Shown here: positions 1 through 6,078 of the stretch, piece after piece
How positions within the stretch are numbered: position 1 is the first letter of the stretch
Layout: each line of letters begins with the position of its first letter
NCBI GenBank assembly: GCA_027886865.1
Contig: JAPCJR010000031.1
Span: 1 to 11,844 of the forward strand
From: Nitrososphaerota archaeon
Lineage (GTDB): Archaea > Thermoproteota > Nitrososphaeria > Nitrososphaerales > UBA183
DNA: 11,844 nt
Direction of reading: 5' to 3'
Position numbers and translations under genes: made by a program
Notes under the pieces: model-generated
What the model saw: only the letters and a program-made list of their open reading frames with translations
What the model was told of the DNA's origin: nothing
Database searches by the model: none

Positions 1-828
1 GTCAACCGGAATCTGATCTACACGATCGACAGCGGGTTCGACGTCATGAGGACGCAGATGGAGGCCCCCGCGAAGCGCAAGCGTTGGCAGCCGATGATGG
101 ACAGCGGCGACCTCCTCTCCACCGGGAGCCCGGACTGGGACAAGATACTCGGGGGCGGCTTTCCCCGGGGAGCGTACGTCCTGCTGGAGACAGCGACCGA
201 CGTAGAGGTCGGCGACATCAGGCTAATCTCCCGCGCAACTGGGCTCAACTTCATCTCGCAGGGACGGGGCGCCCAGATAATCCCTGCAGCTGGACTCCAG
301 GCCAAGGACGTCTACGCGTCAATCAGCCCATACGTGACACCGGAAGTCTTCAACAAGTACGTCAGGGTAACGGAAGAGGAGAAGGTCAGGACGCTGCGCG
401 GCGAAAAGGGAAGCGCGCCCCCCTACGTGGTTCAGTTGAAGGGATCCCAGGAGATAGACTCTACTATCCAGGAAATCTTCGACTCCCTCGATGAGCTGAA
501 GAAGACGACCGGCGGCGAACCCATCTACAGGTCGGTCGCTTACGACACGATAGAGAGCTACTACCCGGACGACCCCGACAAGATGTTCGCCGAAGTCGGG
601 CTCGCCCAGATGAGGACGAGGAGCGGCGGGTATCTGACGTATGGGATCGCGAGGCCGAGCCTGCACATCCTGGACAAGATCAAGGACCTAGCAGAATGGC
701 ACTTCAAGATGACCCGCAGGAACGGCCTGCTGATGCTTCAGGGGATGAAGCCACGCACACCGCTGTACGCCGCAAACTGCGACGTCTCGCGCGGCTATCC
801 GATCATGACGCTCAGGATTCTCACTTAG
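1..828 (+). CDS. KaiC/GvpD-like RecA-fold protein, C-terminal part, Walker A lost (5' partial)
   Basis: The frame is open from base 1 without a stop, so the gene begins left of the window; the ATG at 46 is internal. Visible residues 1-35 resemble the end of one KaiC-like domain plus a basic linker (KRKRWQPM). A second domain then opens with STGSPDWDKILGGGFPRG (about residues 40-57), matching the KaiC-family opening in which a ring-forming RecA-fold ATPase starts with STGIPGLD..LGGGIPRG. Where GxxGxGKT should follow there is only ETATDVEVGD, so the Walker A motif is absent and this domain probably does not hydrolyse ATP. A hydrophobic-Asp stretch near RSVAYDT may be a remnant Walker B. Known relatives are regulators or signalling ATPases with tandem domains, one often degenerate. 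The gene converges on the CHAD gene, with ends overlapping by 8 bp. The family call is fairly sure; the role is unknown. Confidence 0.72.
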   Translation, partial: VNRNLIYTIDSGFDVMRTQMEAPAKRKRWQPMMDSGDLLSTGSPDWDKILGGGFPRGAYVLLETATDVEVGDIRLISRATGLNFISQGRGAQIIPAAGLQAKDVYASISPYVTPEVFNKYVRVTEEEKVRTLRGEKGSAPPYVVQLKGSQEIDSTIQEIFDSLDELKKTTGGEPIYRSVAYDTIESYYPDDPDKMFAEVGLAQMRTRSGGYLTYGIARPSLHILDKIKDLAEWHFKMTRRNGLLMLQGMKPRTPLYAANCDVSRGYPIMTLRILT

Positions 829-1654
829 GGTGGGCCTGCTTCAGGCCGGCAGAGGAGAGAAGGGAATCAGCCCCTTCGCGGGACCATTTCCTCCAGGCCC
901 GGACGAACGCCAGGTAGCGTTGGTGACGGAAGTTGCGCTCCGCGCTGAGAATCTCCCTTATGGGGGGCGAAGGGCGCGCGCGTCCAAGATACTCAATCAA
1001 CACATCACTGTCCCGAATTTCGCCCAGGACGTCCTGCCACTGCTTTAGCATCTTGATGACCTCCGACGACGCCCTCTTCGCAGGGATGAGCTCGAGCGTG
1101 TACCTGAATCTCTTTGCATTTTTTCTGAGAGAGTGCAGCTCGTCTACCCGTCCCTCGTTCTTGACCACGACAGAGAGCTCACTCGAGACATCCTCATCCA
1201 GTTCTTCGAGCGTTTTCTTGACCCACTGCGCCGCTCGCGCCGCCTCTTTCTTGGTCAGCTTCGGGCCTCGGAGCTCGAAGAGCTTCCACGCTGCCTTCAT
1301 CGAATCGCCGGCGCGCTCTTCCCTCTCCTCTGCCATGTTTCTCAGCAGGAGGTCTACCGTCGCGTCTCCGGCCCTACCGGCAAGCTTCGCGCGCATGATG
1401 TCGATGTCCCGTACGTCGGACGTGAGGAGGAGCAGCTTCCTCGACCTGTCTCTCCGGCGCCTAGTTGTCTTGTCGCGGGCGCCCTTAGGCATCACCCCAA
1501 TGCACGTGGCAAGCTTGCGGGCCGCTGCCCTCACGTTGCGGGTATTCTCTTCGTTGGGGTCTCCGAGGTACTCGCGGAGTGTCTCTCCCACGCGGTCGGC
1601 CAGATTCTCGTACTCGCCCACGAAATGGGCCGGCGTGAGACTCGCGTTATCCAT
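821..1654 (-). CDS. CHAD domain protein (polyphosphate-binding fold)
   Basis: This 277-residue soluble protein has the two-repeat helical layout of CHAD (conserved histidine alpha-helical domain). In the second repeat HSLRKNAKRFRYTLEL (174-189) is followed by LKQWQDVLGEIRDSDVL (203-219), the standard CHAD pair of a His/Arg/Lys-rich helix and a QD.LG...D.DVL helix. The first repeat is weaker: VRAAARKLATCIGV (41-54), a very basic stretch (58-73) and SDVRDIDIM (79-87). Its usual first histidine is not obvious. CHAD proteins characterised elsewhere bind polyphosphate through the basic pocket, and their genes often sit beside polyphosphate enzymes. Here it is the last gene of the SixA-Ppx-kinase-kinase unit, 41 nt after the preceding stop. 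A TTAAAT at about 1694-1700 could give it an internal promoter. No signal peptide or membrane segment is visible. The ATG at 1654 has no clear Shine-Dalgarno. Confidence 0.88.
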   Translation of the reverse strand: MDNASLTPAHFVGEYENLADRVGETLREYLGDPNEENTRNVRAAARKLATCIGVMPKGARDKTTRRRRDRSRKLLLLTSDVRDIDIMRAKLAGRAGDATVDLLLRNMAEEREERAGDSMKAAWKLFELRGPKLTKKEAARAAQWVKKTLEELDEDVSSELSVVVKNEGRVDELHSLRKNAKRFRYTLELIPAKRASSEVIKMLKQWQDVLGEIRDSDVLIEYLGRARPSPPIREILSAERNFRHQRYLAFVRAWRKWSREGADSLLSSAGLKQAHPK

Positions 1655-1695
1655 TCCGGGATCGTACCGGTTCTCGCGGTCGGCGGAGCCGGGAT

Positions 1696-2427
1696 TTAAG
1701 AGGGTGCCCGCTTTGTCCTGCCGAGGTACGCGTCCACCCTCTTCTGAAGGTCGGCGTTCACCTCGGCGACCGGTCTGTTGGCGTTGATCGGTACCAGCCC
1801 GTATCGCGCCTCCATCGACTTGAACTCTTTCGCCATCATCCGCTGATAGATTACGAAGGACTCGTAGAGGTCGTCCGACAGCCCCAGGTCGGCGCCGGAT
1901 TCATAATAGTCTAGGGTCGCGTACTTCTGGAAGACCCTATGGAAGAGCTCCTCCGGTTGGACGTCGAGGTAGAAGACCAGGTCTGGCCGGATGGTGAAAC
2001 CGAACAGGTCGTGCGACCATCTCCTCCCGATTCCCCTCACCGTGCTCCTGGCCATCAGGGTGTAGATGTAGCGGTCGGCTAGGACTATGTAGCCGGCTTC
2101 AAGCGCCGGGATTATCTTGTGCTCGAGCTGGTCCGCAAAGTCCGCGGCGTAGAAAAGGGTCAGGGTCTTCTTCCCAAGAGGCAGCTTCTGTTTGGCCTCG
2201 AGGATTCCCTTGCCTATGAGCTCTGACCTCTTCAGACCGGTCGTGGCGACGGCGTGCCCGTCGGACTCGAGCTTGGCGGTGATGAGGTCCACCTGCGTAG
2301 ACCTACCGGAGCCGTCTGGCCCTTCGATCACTATCAGGCGCCCCTTTATGGTGCGCTCCTTGAGGTACGAGATCCCATCACCGTAGAACTCCAGCGCCCT
2401 CTCCCCGAGCTGCTTTGCGGCCGTCAT
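1696..2427 (-). CDS. Thymidylate-kinase-like P-loop protein B, Walker A Lys replaced by Arg
   Basis: This is a 243-residue paralog of the gene just upstream. The ATG at 2427 overlaps the preceding stop as ATGA, which fixes the start. The open frame runs on upstream inside the neighbour, but that part is not real. A 28-residue N-terminal extension precedes KGRLIVIEGPDGSGRSTQ: the P-loop (36-44) has Arg42 where the family has Lys. Other kinase-fold landmarks remain: LADRY (116-120), a lid region with YYESG.DL.LS.D.YES (174-190), and RPDLVFYLDV (147-156), the strand before the lid. In dTMP kinases an Asp-Arg pair precedes the DRY motif; here it is Asp96-Phe97. After DRY there is A-R127..VRG132 rather than the usual A-Y. 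Databases would probably call it dTMP kinase, but these changes argue against that substrate. Catalysis with an Arg P-loop is doubtful, and it may be a regulatory partner of paralog A. Confidence 0.82.
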   Translation of the reverse strand: MTAAKQLGERALEFYGDGISYLKERTIKGRLIVIEGPDGSGRSTQVDLITAKLESDGHAVATTGLKRSELIGKGILEAKQKLPLGKKTLTLFYAADFADQLEHKIIPALEAGYIVLADRYIYTLMARSTVRGIGRRWSHDLFGFTIRPDLVFYLDVQPEELFHRVFQKYATLDYYESGADLGLSDDLYESFVIYQRMMAKEFKSMEARYGLVPINANRPVAEVNADLQKRVDAYLGRTKRAPS

Positions 2428-3131
2428 TGTGCGCTCAGCTCCCTCGTCGCAACCGCTGCGATATCCCTTGGCAGCAGTTCCGCGACCTGTTTCCTCATCA
2501 ACTTCTGCTGCAGCTCGATATCGAGCGTCCCGTCCATGACGCGGAATCCCTCCGCCGCGGCCATCGATTTGTACTCGTCGATGATCCTGCTCTGGAAGAT
2601 CCTGTAGCTCTCGTACTCGTCGTTGCTGAGGTTCAGGTCCATCCCCGCCTCGTAGTACTTCAGCTTCGGTCTGCCGGTCAATATCCTCTTTACGGCTATG
2701 TCCACCGGCACGTGATAGTAGAATGCCGCGTCTGGTCTCGCGGCGAAGCTGTAGATTTTCCGGACCCAGCGTGGGTTGCAGCCTCTGACAGCGTCCCTCG
2801 CGTACGCGGTATACACGTACCTGTCGGCGAGGACGAAATAGCCGGCCCGGAGAAGGGGGAGGACGTTCCGCTCGTATCTGTCGCAAAAGTCAGTCGCGTG
2901 CAACAAGCTGAAGGTGGTGGGGGTGAGGAGCGCCTTCTTCTTCCCCTTCGAAGTTATCTCTTTGACGACCTCTGAAGAGTTCCATTCGGTGCTGAAAACG
3001 AGGAGCCCGAGGTGTCGCAGCCACTTGTCCAACAGATGGAGTTGCGTGGACTTGCCGGAGCCGTCGATCCCCTCGACGACTATCAATCTGCCTTTGAGCT
3101 TCTCTCTTGCCGGGGGTTTATTCAAACTCAT
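2424..3131 (-). CDS. Thymidylate-kinase-like P-loop kinase A
   Basis: This is a 235-residue P-loop kinase of the thymidylate kinase fold. KGRLIVVEGIDGSGKSTQ places an intact Walker A at 21-29, followed by LADRYVYT (101-108), RPDAAFYYHV (132-141) and a lid segment RILTGRPKLKYYEAG (149-163). The last part, including YYE.G.DL.LS.D.YES, is shared almost exactly with paralog B. As in B, the Arg that follows Asp81 in true dTMP kinases (thymine-contacting Arg74 of the M. tuberculosis enzyme, recalled from the literature) is Phe82. The Tyr expected after the DRY motif is replaced by Arg112, followed by VRG. The acceptor pocket is therefore more basic than in dTMP kinase. It overlaps both neighbours by ATGA (start 3128-3131, stop 2424-2427), so translational coupling is likely. 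It could be an unusual nucleoside-monophosphate kinase or a polyphosphate-linked kinase; the fold is certain, the substrate is not. Confidence 0.87.
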   Translation of the reverse strand: MSLNKPPAREKLKGRLIVVEGIDGSGKSTQLHLLDKWLRHLGLLVFSTEWNSSEVVKEITSKGKKKALLTPTTFSLLHATDFCDRYERNVLPLLRAGYFVLADRYVYTAYARDAVRGCNPRWVRKIYSFAARPDAAFYYHVPVDIAVKRILTGRPKLKYYEAGMDLNLSNDEYESYRIFQSRIIDEYKSMAAAEGFRVMDGTLDIELQQKLMRKQVAELLPRDIAAVATRELSAQ

Positions 3132-4645
3132 CGTGACAGCTCCTGTGAGACCTGCGAGGGTAACGCGTCTACTGTGTTGCGCTCCACCGTAGTCCTGACG
3201 CGCAAGCCGGTCGCGTCCTCGAGCTCACGCACTGCCTGGTCGAGCATCAGCCCCGGGAAGTCGCGCTTGGACGAAGTTATCGTGAACCGGAGCCGTCTGC
3301 CCTTCTGCCGGACCGCGGCCTTGGATTGGGTCAGTTCGAGGATCTCCGCGAACTGGATGAACGCCGCTACCTTGTCCAGCGATTCCTTGCTCTTATCCTT
3401 GAGCATCGACTTGTAACGCGAGTAGAACCAGTTCGAGGTCTTGGGCGCCTTGGCGCGTACCATAGCGAGGGCGAGCGCGACCTGGTCCCTGTGGTCCAGG
3501 TAGCTGTCCTCGTTCAGTATCGAGTAGAAGAGGCTCTCCGCCCTGGTCGACATGTACATGTCGAGGAAACCCTCGATCCCCTCGTTGAGGACCGCGCGCT
3601 CCTCGACCGAGATGATGTGACGCGAGGCGAGCGCCCGCGTGAACCTCTCCGTTCCGCTGCTCATCGCGAACCAAGCGGCGAGCGAGTCGTTCGCCCTAGC
3701 CTCGTTCAGCTCGCCCTTGGCATAGTAGACCGGGTCTCGGAGGTATTCGGCCAGCACGCCGTCCCTGAGGCCGTGGGTGCTTACGATGAGCTCGTTGAAC
3801 CTCAAGCGGCTCATGAGCATGCTCACAATGAGCGAGCCCGCGGTTATGCTCTCGGCTCTGTCCCTTCCCATCGCCTCGATGCGGGAGATCTTCTCGGCGT
3901 CCATCTTCCTGAGCGACTTGTGTACCGCGAGGATGGACTTCCTTCGGATTACATAGTTGTGGAGCTTGTTGAGCGGGTAGTCCCTCTTCCACTGGTCGTA
4001 CTTCGCAAGCGCCCTGACGGTCCCACCGACCCCCATGAGCACAGTCTCCTCCGAGAGGCCGAGTTCCTCCCTCGAGGGCAGAAGCTCATCGACCCTCCTC
4101 CGGAGACTTTCGTGGTCTCTCTTGTTGAACTTTTTCTTCTCGTCGCCGTAGAGCTCTGTCATCCTCAACGCTCCGATGGGCAGCGAGAGTATCTTTCTCA
4201 CCCGATAGTCCTTGGCATAGGTGAGCTCCAGGGAACCGCCGCCCAGGTCGAAGACCAGCGCGTCGGGGAACCGGGTGGCGCGCGCAGCGCCGACATAGGA
4301 GAACAAGGCCTCCTCCTTCCCGGTGAGCACGCGGAACCGGACTCCGAGTTCTCCCTGAGCCCTCCTGAGGAACTCCTCGCCGTTCGCCGCTTCCCGCACC
4401 GGCGACGTGGCGACCGCGATGACTTGGTTGACGCCCCCCAGGCGGTTGGCTTCGTTGAGCGACGCGAGAGCATTGAGCGTCCGGTCGATGGGCTCCTGGC
4501 TCAGAAACCCGGTCTGGTGCAGGCCTTCACCCAGCCGGGTTAACTGCCCCTTCTGGTCGTAGGCCCTGAAAGAGTTGTCCTTCCGTATCTCGTAGCTCAC
4601 CATCTTCAGTGAGTTGTACCCCAGGTCGATGACCGAGGCCTTCAT
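3128..4645 (-). CDS. ppx: Ppx/GppA-family exopolyphosphatase
   Basis: At 505 residues it is close to full-length bacterial Ppx. The ASKHA-fold motifs occur in order: IDLGYNSLKM (6-15, phosphate 1 loop, with Tyr where Ser is usual), ATSPVREAANG (79-89), LTGKEEALFSYVG (107-119, containing the catalytic Glu of the family), VFDLGGGSLE (131-140, phosphate 2), SLPIGALR (154-161), GVGGT (205-209) and STHGLRDGVL (289-298). A long helical C-terminal region follows, as in two-module Ppx proteins. The family removes terminal phosphate from polyphosphate, or from pppGpp in GppA; in an archaeon polyphosphate is the likelier substrate. The ATG at 4645 lies 19 nt after the SixA stop, with GAGG about 9 nt before it. 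The stop overlaps the next gene's start as ATGA. The family call is secure; the substrate is inferred from family and from the CHAD neighbour. Confidence 0.93.
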   Translation of the reverse strand: MKASVIDLGYNSLKMVSYEIRKDNSFRAYDQKGQLTRLGEGLHQTGFLSQEPIDRTLNALASLNEANRLGGVNQVIAVATSPVREAANGEEFLRRAQGELGVRFRVLTGKEEALFSYVGAARATRFPDALVFDLGGGSLELTYAKDYRVRKILSLPIGALRMTELYGDEKKKFNKRDHESLRRRVDELLPSREELGLSEETVLMGVGGTVRALAKYDQWKRDYPLNKLHNYVIRRKSILAVHKSLRKMDAEKISRIEAMGRDRAESITAGSLIVSMLMSRLRFNELIVSTHGLRDGVLAEYLRDPVYYAKGELNEARANDSLAAWFAMSSGTERFTRALASRHIISVEERAVLNEGIEGFLDMYMSTRAESLFYSILNEDSYLDHRDQVALALAMVRAKAPKTSNWFYSRYKSMLKDKSKESLDKVAAFIQFAEILELTQSKAAVRQKGRRLRFTITSSKRDFPGLMLDQAVRELEDATGLRVRTTVERNTVDALPSQVSQELSR

Positions 4646-4664
4646 GCATTAGCGCCTCGCAAGG

Positions 4665-5162
4665 TCATGTGACCTTCTTGAGCAGCCGGGGCGTGAGCAG
4701 CCACCTAAGATTGCCCGACGGAACCGGCAAGACAGAGCTCAGCTCCACCTTCGCCAGGCCGGCCTTTTTTAACACAATGCGGGCATCGCCCTTGCCGCCG
4801 ATGAGCTCCACAATCATCGAGCTAAGGTACGGCTCATGACCCACCACGAGTACGGATGAGTCCGGCCTAAACTTCGAGAGACGGCGATATAGCGCCTTTG
4901 AGTCGCCCTCAGGCTTTAGCTCGTCCCACTGCTCCACGGTCTTCCTGTGCTTCAGGGTCTTCGCGACGATCTCCGCTGTCTCGCTCGCCCTCTTGAGCGG
5001 ACTCGTCATTATCGCGTCGAATTTCAGATTTAGTTTCCCCATGCATTCGGCAACCTCTTTCACCTCATCCTTCCCGGATACCGTCAACGTACGTTCGGCG
5101 TCCTTGTCCGTGAGCATCACCCTCTTTCCGGCCTCCCCGTGTCTAAGAATAATGAGGTCCAT
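4665..5162 (-). CDS. SixA-type phosphohistidine phosphatase (histidine phosphatase superfamily)
   Basis: A 165-residue single-domain protein of the RHG (phosphoglycerate-mutase-like) superfamily. LRHGEAG (6-12) supplies Arg7 and the nucleophile His8; SPLKRASETAEIV (54-66) supplies Arg58; Glu81 in WDELKPEG is a good acid candidate; GHEP (108-111) supplies His109. The short length and the SPLKRASETAEI signature fit SixA, which removes phosphate from phosphohistidine in E. coli. It is the first gene of the unit with Ppx, the two kinase-like proteins and CHAD. Archaeal relatives are untested as far as I know, so hydrolysis of a phosphorylated metabolite or short polyphosphate is also possible. 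The ATG at 5162 starts exactly at the conserved M-x-L-x-x-x-RHG opening. There is no Shine-Dalgarno in front (CCCCTTCTC), which fits a short or SD-less leader. Confidence 0.9.
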   Translation of the reverse strand: MDLIILRHGEAGKRVMLTDKDAERTLTVSGKDEVKEVAECMGKLNLKFDAIMTSPLKRASETAEIVAKTLKHRKTVEQWDELKPEGDSKALYRRLSKFRPDSSVLVVGHEPYLSSMIVELIGGKGDARIVLKKAGLAKVELSSVLPVPSGNLRWLLTPRLLKKVT

Positions 5163-5211
5163 GAGAAGGGGTCACGATTGCGCTCTTTCCGTAGCGTCAA
5201 CCATCCGGTTA

Positions 5212-5222
5212 GATAATATTTC
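5212..5222 (-). promoter_or_regulatory. Candidate TATA box of the SixA-Ppx-kinase-CHAD unit
   Basis: Read on the minus strand this is GAAATATTATC, an A/T-rich box in otherwise GC-rich DNA, about 50 nt before the SixA ATG. With the usual 25-27 nt from archaeal TATA box to start site, transcription would begin near 5190 and leave a leader of about 27 nt. CTATATTG inside the adjacent inverted repeat is an alternative box, giving a leader of about 47 nt. The call rests on position and composition only. Confidence 0.45.
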
Positions 5223-5223
5223 T

Positions 5224-5247
5224 CATATTTTCAATATAGAAAATATG
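5224..5247. repeat. Perfect 9+9 bp inverted repeat, candidate operator
   Basis: CATATTTTC (5224-5232) and GAAAATATG (5239-5247) are exact reverse complements around a six-base AATATA spacer. It lies directly upstream of, and abuts, the candidate TATA box of the five-gene unit, and it contains a second TATA-like string. That position suits a dimeric repressor or activator site. Coding ends at 5343 on one side and 5162 on the other, so the repeat lies wholly in non-coding DNA. It is not followed by a T-tract on the minus strand, which makes a terminator for the CBS gene less likely. Confidence 0.55.
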
Positions 5248-5342
5248 GTAATTGTGGGGCTTTGGTTCACTTTTTGCATTTTGGCAATCCCACGTGGCAT
5301 GCCCGAGGCGGGACCGGTTTGGATTTCCGGAGGAGGGTGCAC

Positions 5343-5867
5343 CTATTCTTCGTGCAGGCACTTGGGGCAGGCCCACACGACGGGCCGGCCTTCGGTTCCC
5401 TTAGTCTTCCTCATTATCCCCGAGCGGCACGCGGGACAGATCATCTCATCTTCGTACTCAGCCTGATTCTGCCGCGTCAGCGAGTCGACTATCCCCTTTT
5501 TGGAACTATCTCTAGCGATATCCGTCAACGTGACCCAGCCGACGAGATTGTCGCCGTCAAAGACCCCCAGCCTGGTGAGGCCGTTATCGAGAATCTTGTT
5601 TGCGGCATCCTTAGCAGAAGCATCGGCGCTGATCTTCATCAAAGGCGTCATCACCTCTCTGACCTTCACTTCGTCGGGGCGCTTGTCCAGCTTGACGAAT
5701 CTGCGGAGTATCGACCTCTCGGTGAGCATCCCGACCGCTTTACCGTCCTGAAAGACGACGACCCCGCTCGCCCTCTTCTGATTCATGATCTTAGCTGCAT
5801 CCTGGACGCTCGCCGCTGCATCGACTTGCGGGACGCCCTTGGTCATAATCTCACGCACTTTGGCCAA
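5343..5867 (-). CDS. CBS-pair protein with C-terminal zinc ribbon
   Basis: A 174-residue protein made of two CBS motifs: residues 1-60 (VREIMTKGV at 4-12, GVVVFQDGKAVGMLTERSIL at 35-54) and 67-122 (VKVREVMTP, GVFDGDNLVGWVTLTDI at 101-117). A short linker leads to a C4 zinc ribbon with Cys144, Cys147, Cys167 and Cys170 (CPAC...CPKC). CBS pairs bind adenine nucleotides such as AMP, ATP or SAM and act as energy or ligand sensors; the ribbon suggests a nucleic-acid or protein contact. The start is TTG at 5867: no in-frame ATG lies between the upstream stop and the first CBS motif. GTG at 5858 is an alternative. A TATA-like box about 30 nt upstream points to a nearly leaderless mRNA. It lies 180 nt before the SixA gene on the same strand and is probably a separate unit. 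Partners are unknown. Confidence 0.87.
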   Translation of the reverse strand: MAKVREIMTKGVPQVDAAASVQDAAKIMNQKRASGVVVFQDGKAVGMLTERSILRRFVKLDKRPDEVKVREVMTPLMKISADASAKDAANKILDNGLTRLGVFDGDNLVGWVTLTDIARDSSKKGIVDSLTRQNQAEYEDEMICPACRSGIMRKTKGTEGRPVVWACPKCLHEE

Positions 5868-5894
5868 AATTCTCTTGCGGAATCTCTTCCCCTT

Positions 5895-5902
5895 GTTAAA
5901 TC
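5895..5902 (-). promoter_or_regulatory. TATA-like box for the CBS/zinc-ribbon gene
   Basis: GATTTAAC on the minus strand is centred about 31 nt before the TTG at 5867. The usual archaeal spacing puts the transcription start near 5871, so the message would be leaderless or nearly so. That agrees with the lack of a ribosome binding site there. No experiment or search was available. Confidence 0.45.
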
Positions 5903-6015
5903 AACCTTTCTATTTCTCAATGGCGCGCGGTACCAGAAGCGAGAAGAGGGCCGCGCGGGGTTGCGTCTTCGGAAGCGACGGCCGAAGCTAGCGAAAGAAT
6001 GCAAAGTGAATAACA

Positions 6016-6023
6016 TTTATTTA
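6016..6023 (+). promoter_or_regulatory. TATA box for the TRAM gene
   Basis: TTTATTTA sits in an A/T-rich patch (AACATTTATTTACGG) 55-62 nt before the TRAM ATG. The predicted start near 6046 leaves a leader of about 33 nt with a weak AGGAAGTG-like ribosome site. It is the clearest TATA-like element in the 211 bp between the divergent CBS and TRAM genes. A short CTTCGG/CCGAAG inverted repeat (5967-5987) lies upstream of it, outside the predicted transcript. Confidence 0.55.
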
Positions 6024-6078
6024 CGGCCGACGACGGGTTAGTATCACCGACGGAAACATAGGTAGGAAGTGAAAACGG

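Noticed and set aside
933..1787. 284-codon plus-strand open frame opposite the CHAD gene
   Set aside because: A Ser/Arg-rich low-complexity product, the expected mirror of a Lys/Arg/Glu-rich gene; the CHAD motifs are on the other strand.
2428..2886. 153-codon upstream extension of kinase-like protein B
   Set aside because: This part lies inside paralog A in another frame and reads as Arg/Gly-rich nonsense. The ATG at 2427 overlapping the previous stop is the natural start.
3326..4543. 405-codon plus-strand open frame opposite the Ppx gene
   Set aside because: It mirrors the Ppx gene in GC-rich DNA. The product is Arg/Glu/Val-rich without any recognisable motif, while the minus strand carries all Ppx motifs in order.
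5224..5247. Inverted repeat read as a terminator of the CBS gene
   Set aside because: It lies about 100 nt past the CBS stop, is A/T-rich with weak pairing, lacks a following T-tract on that strand, and abuts the next gene's promoter instead.
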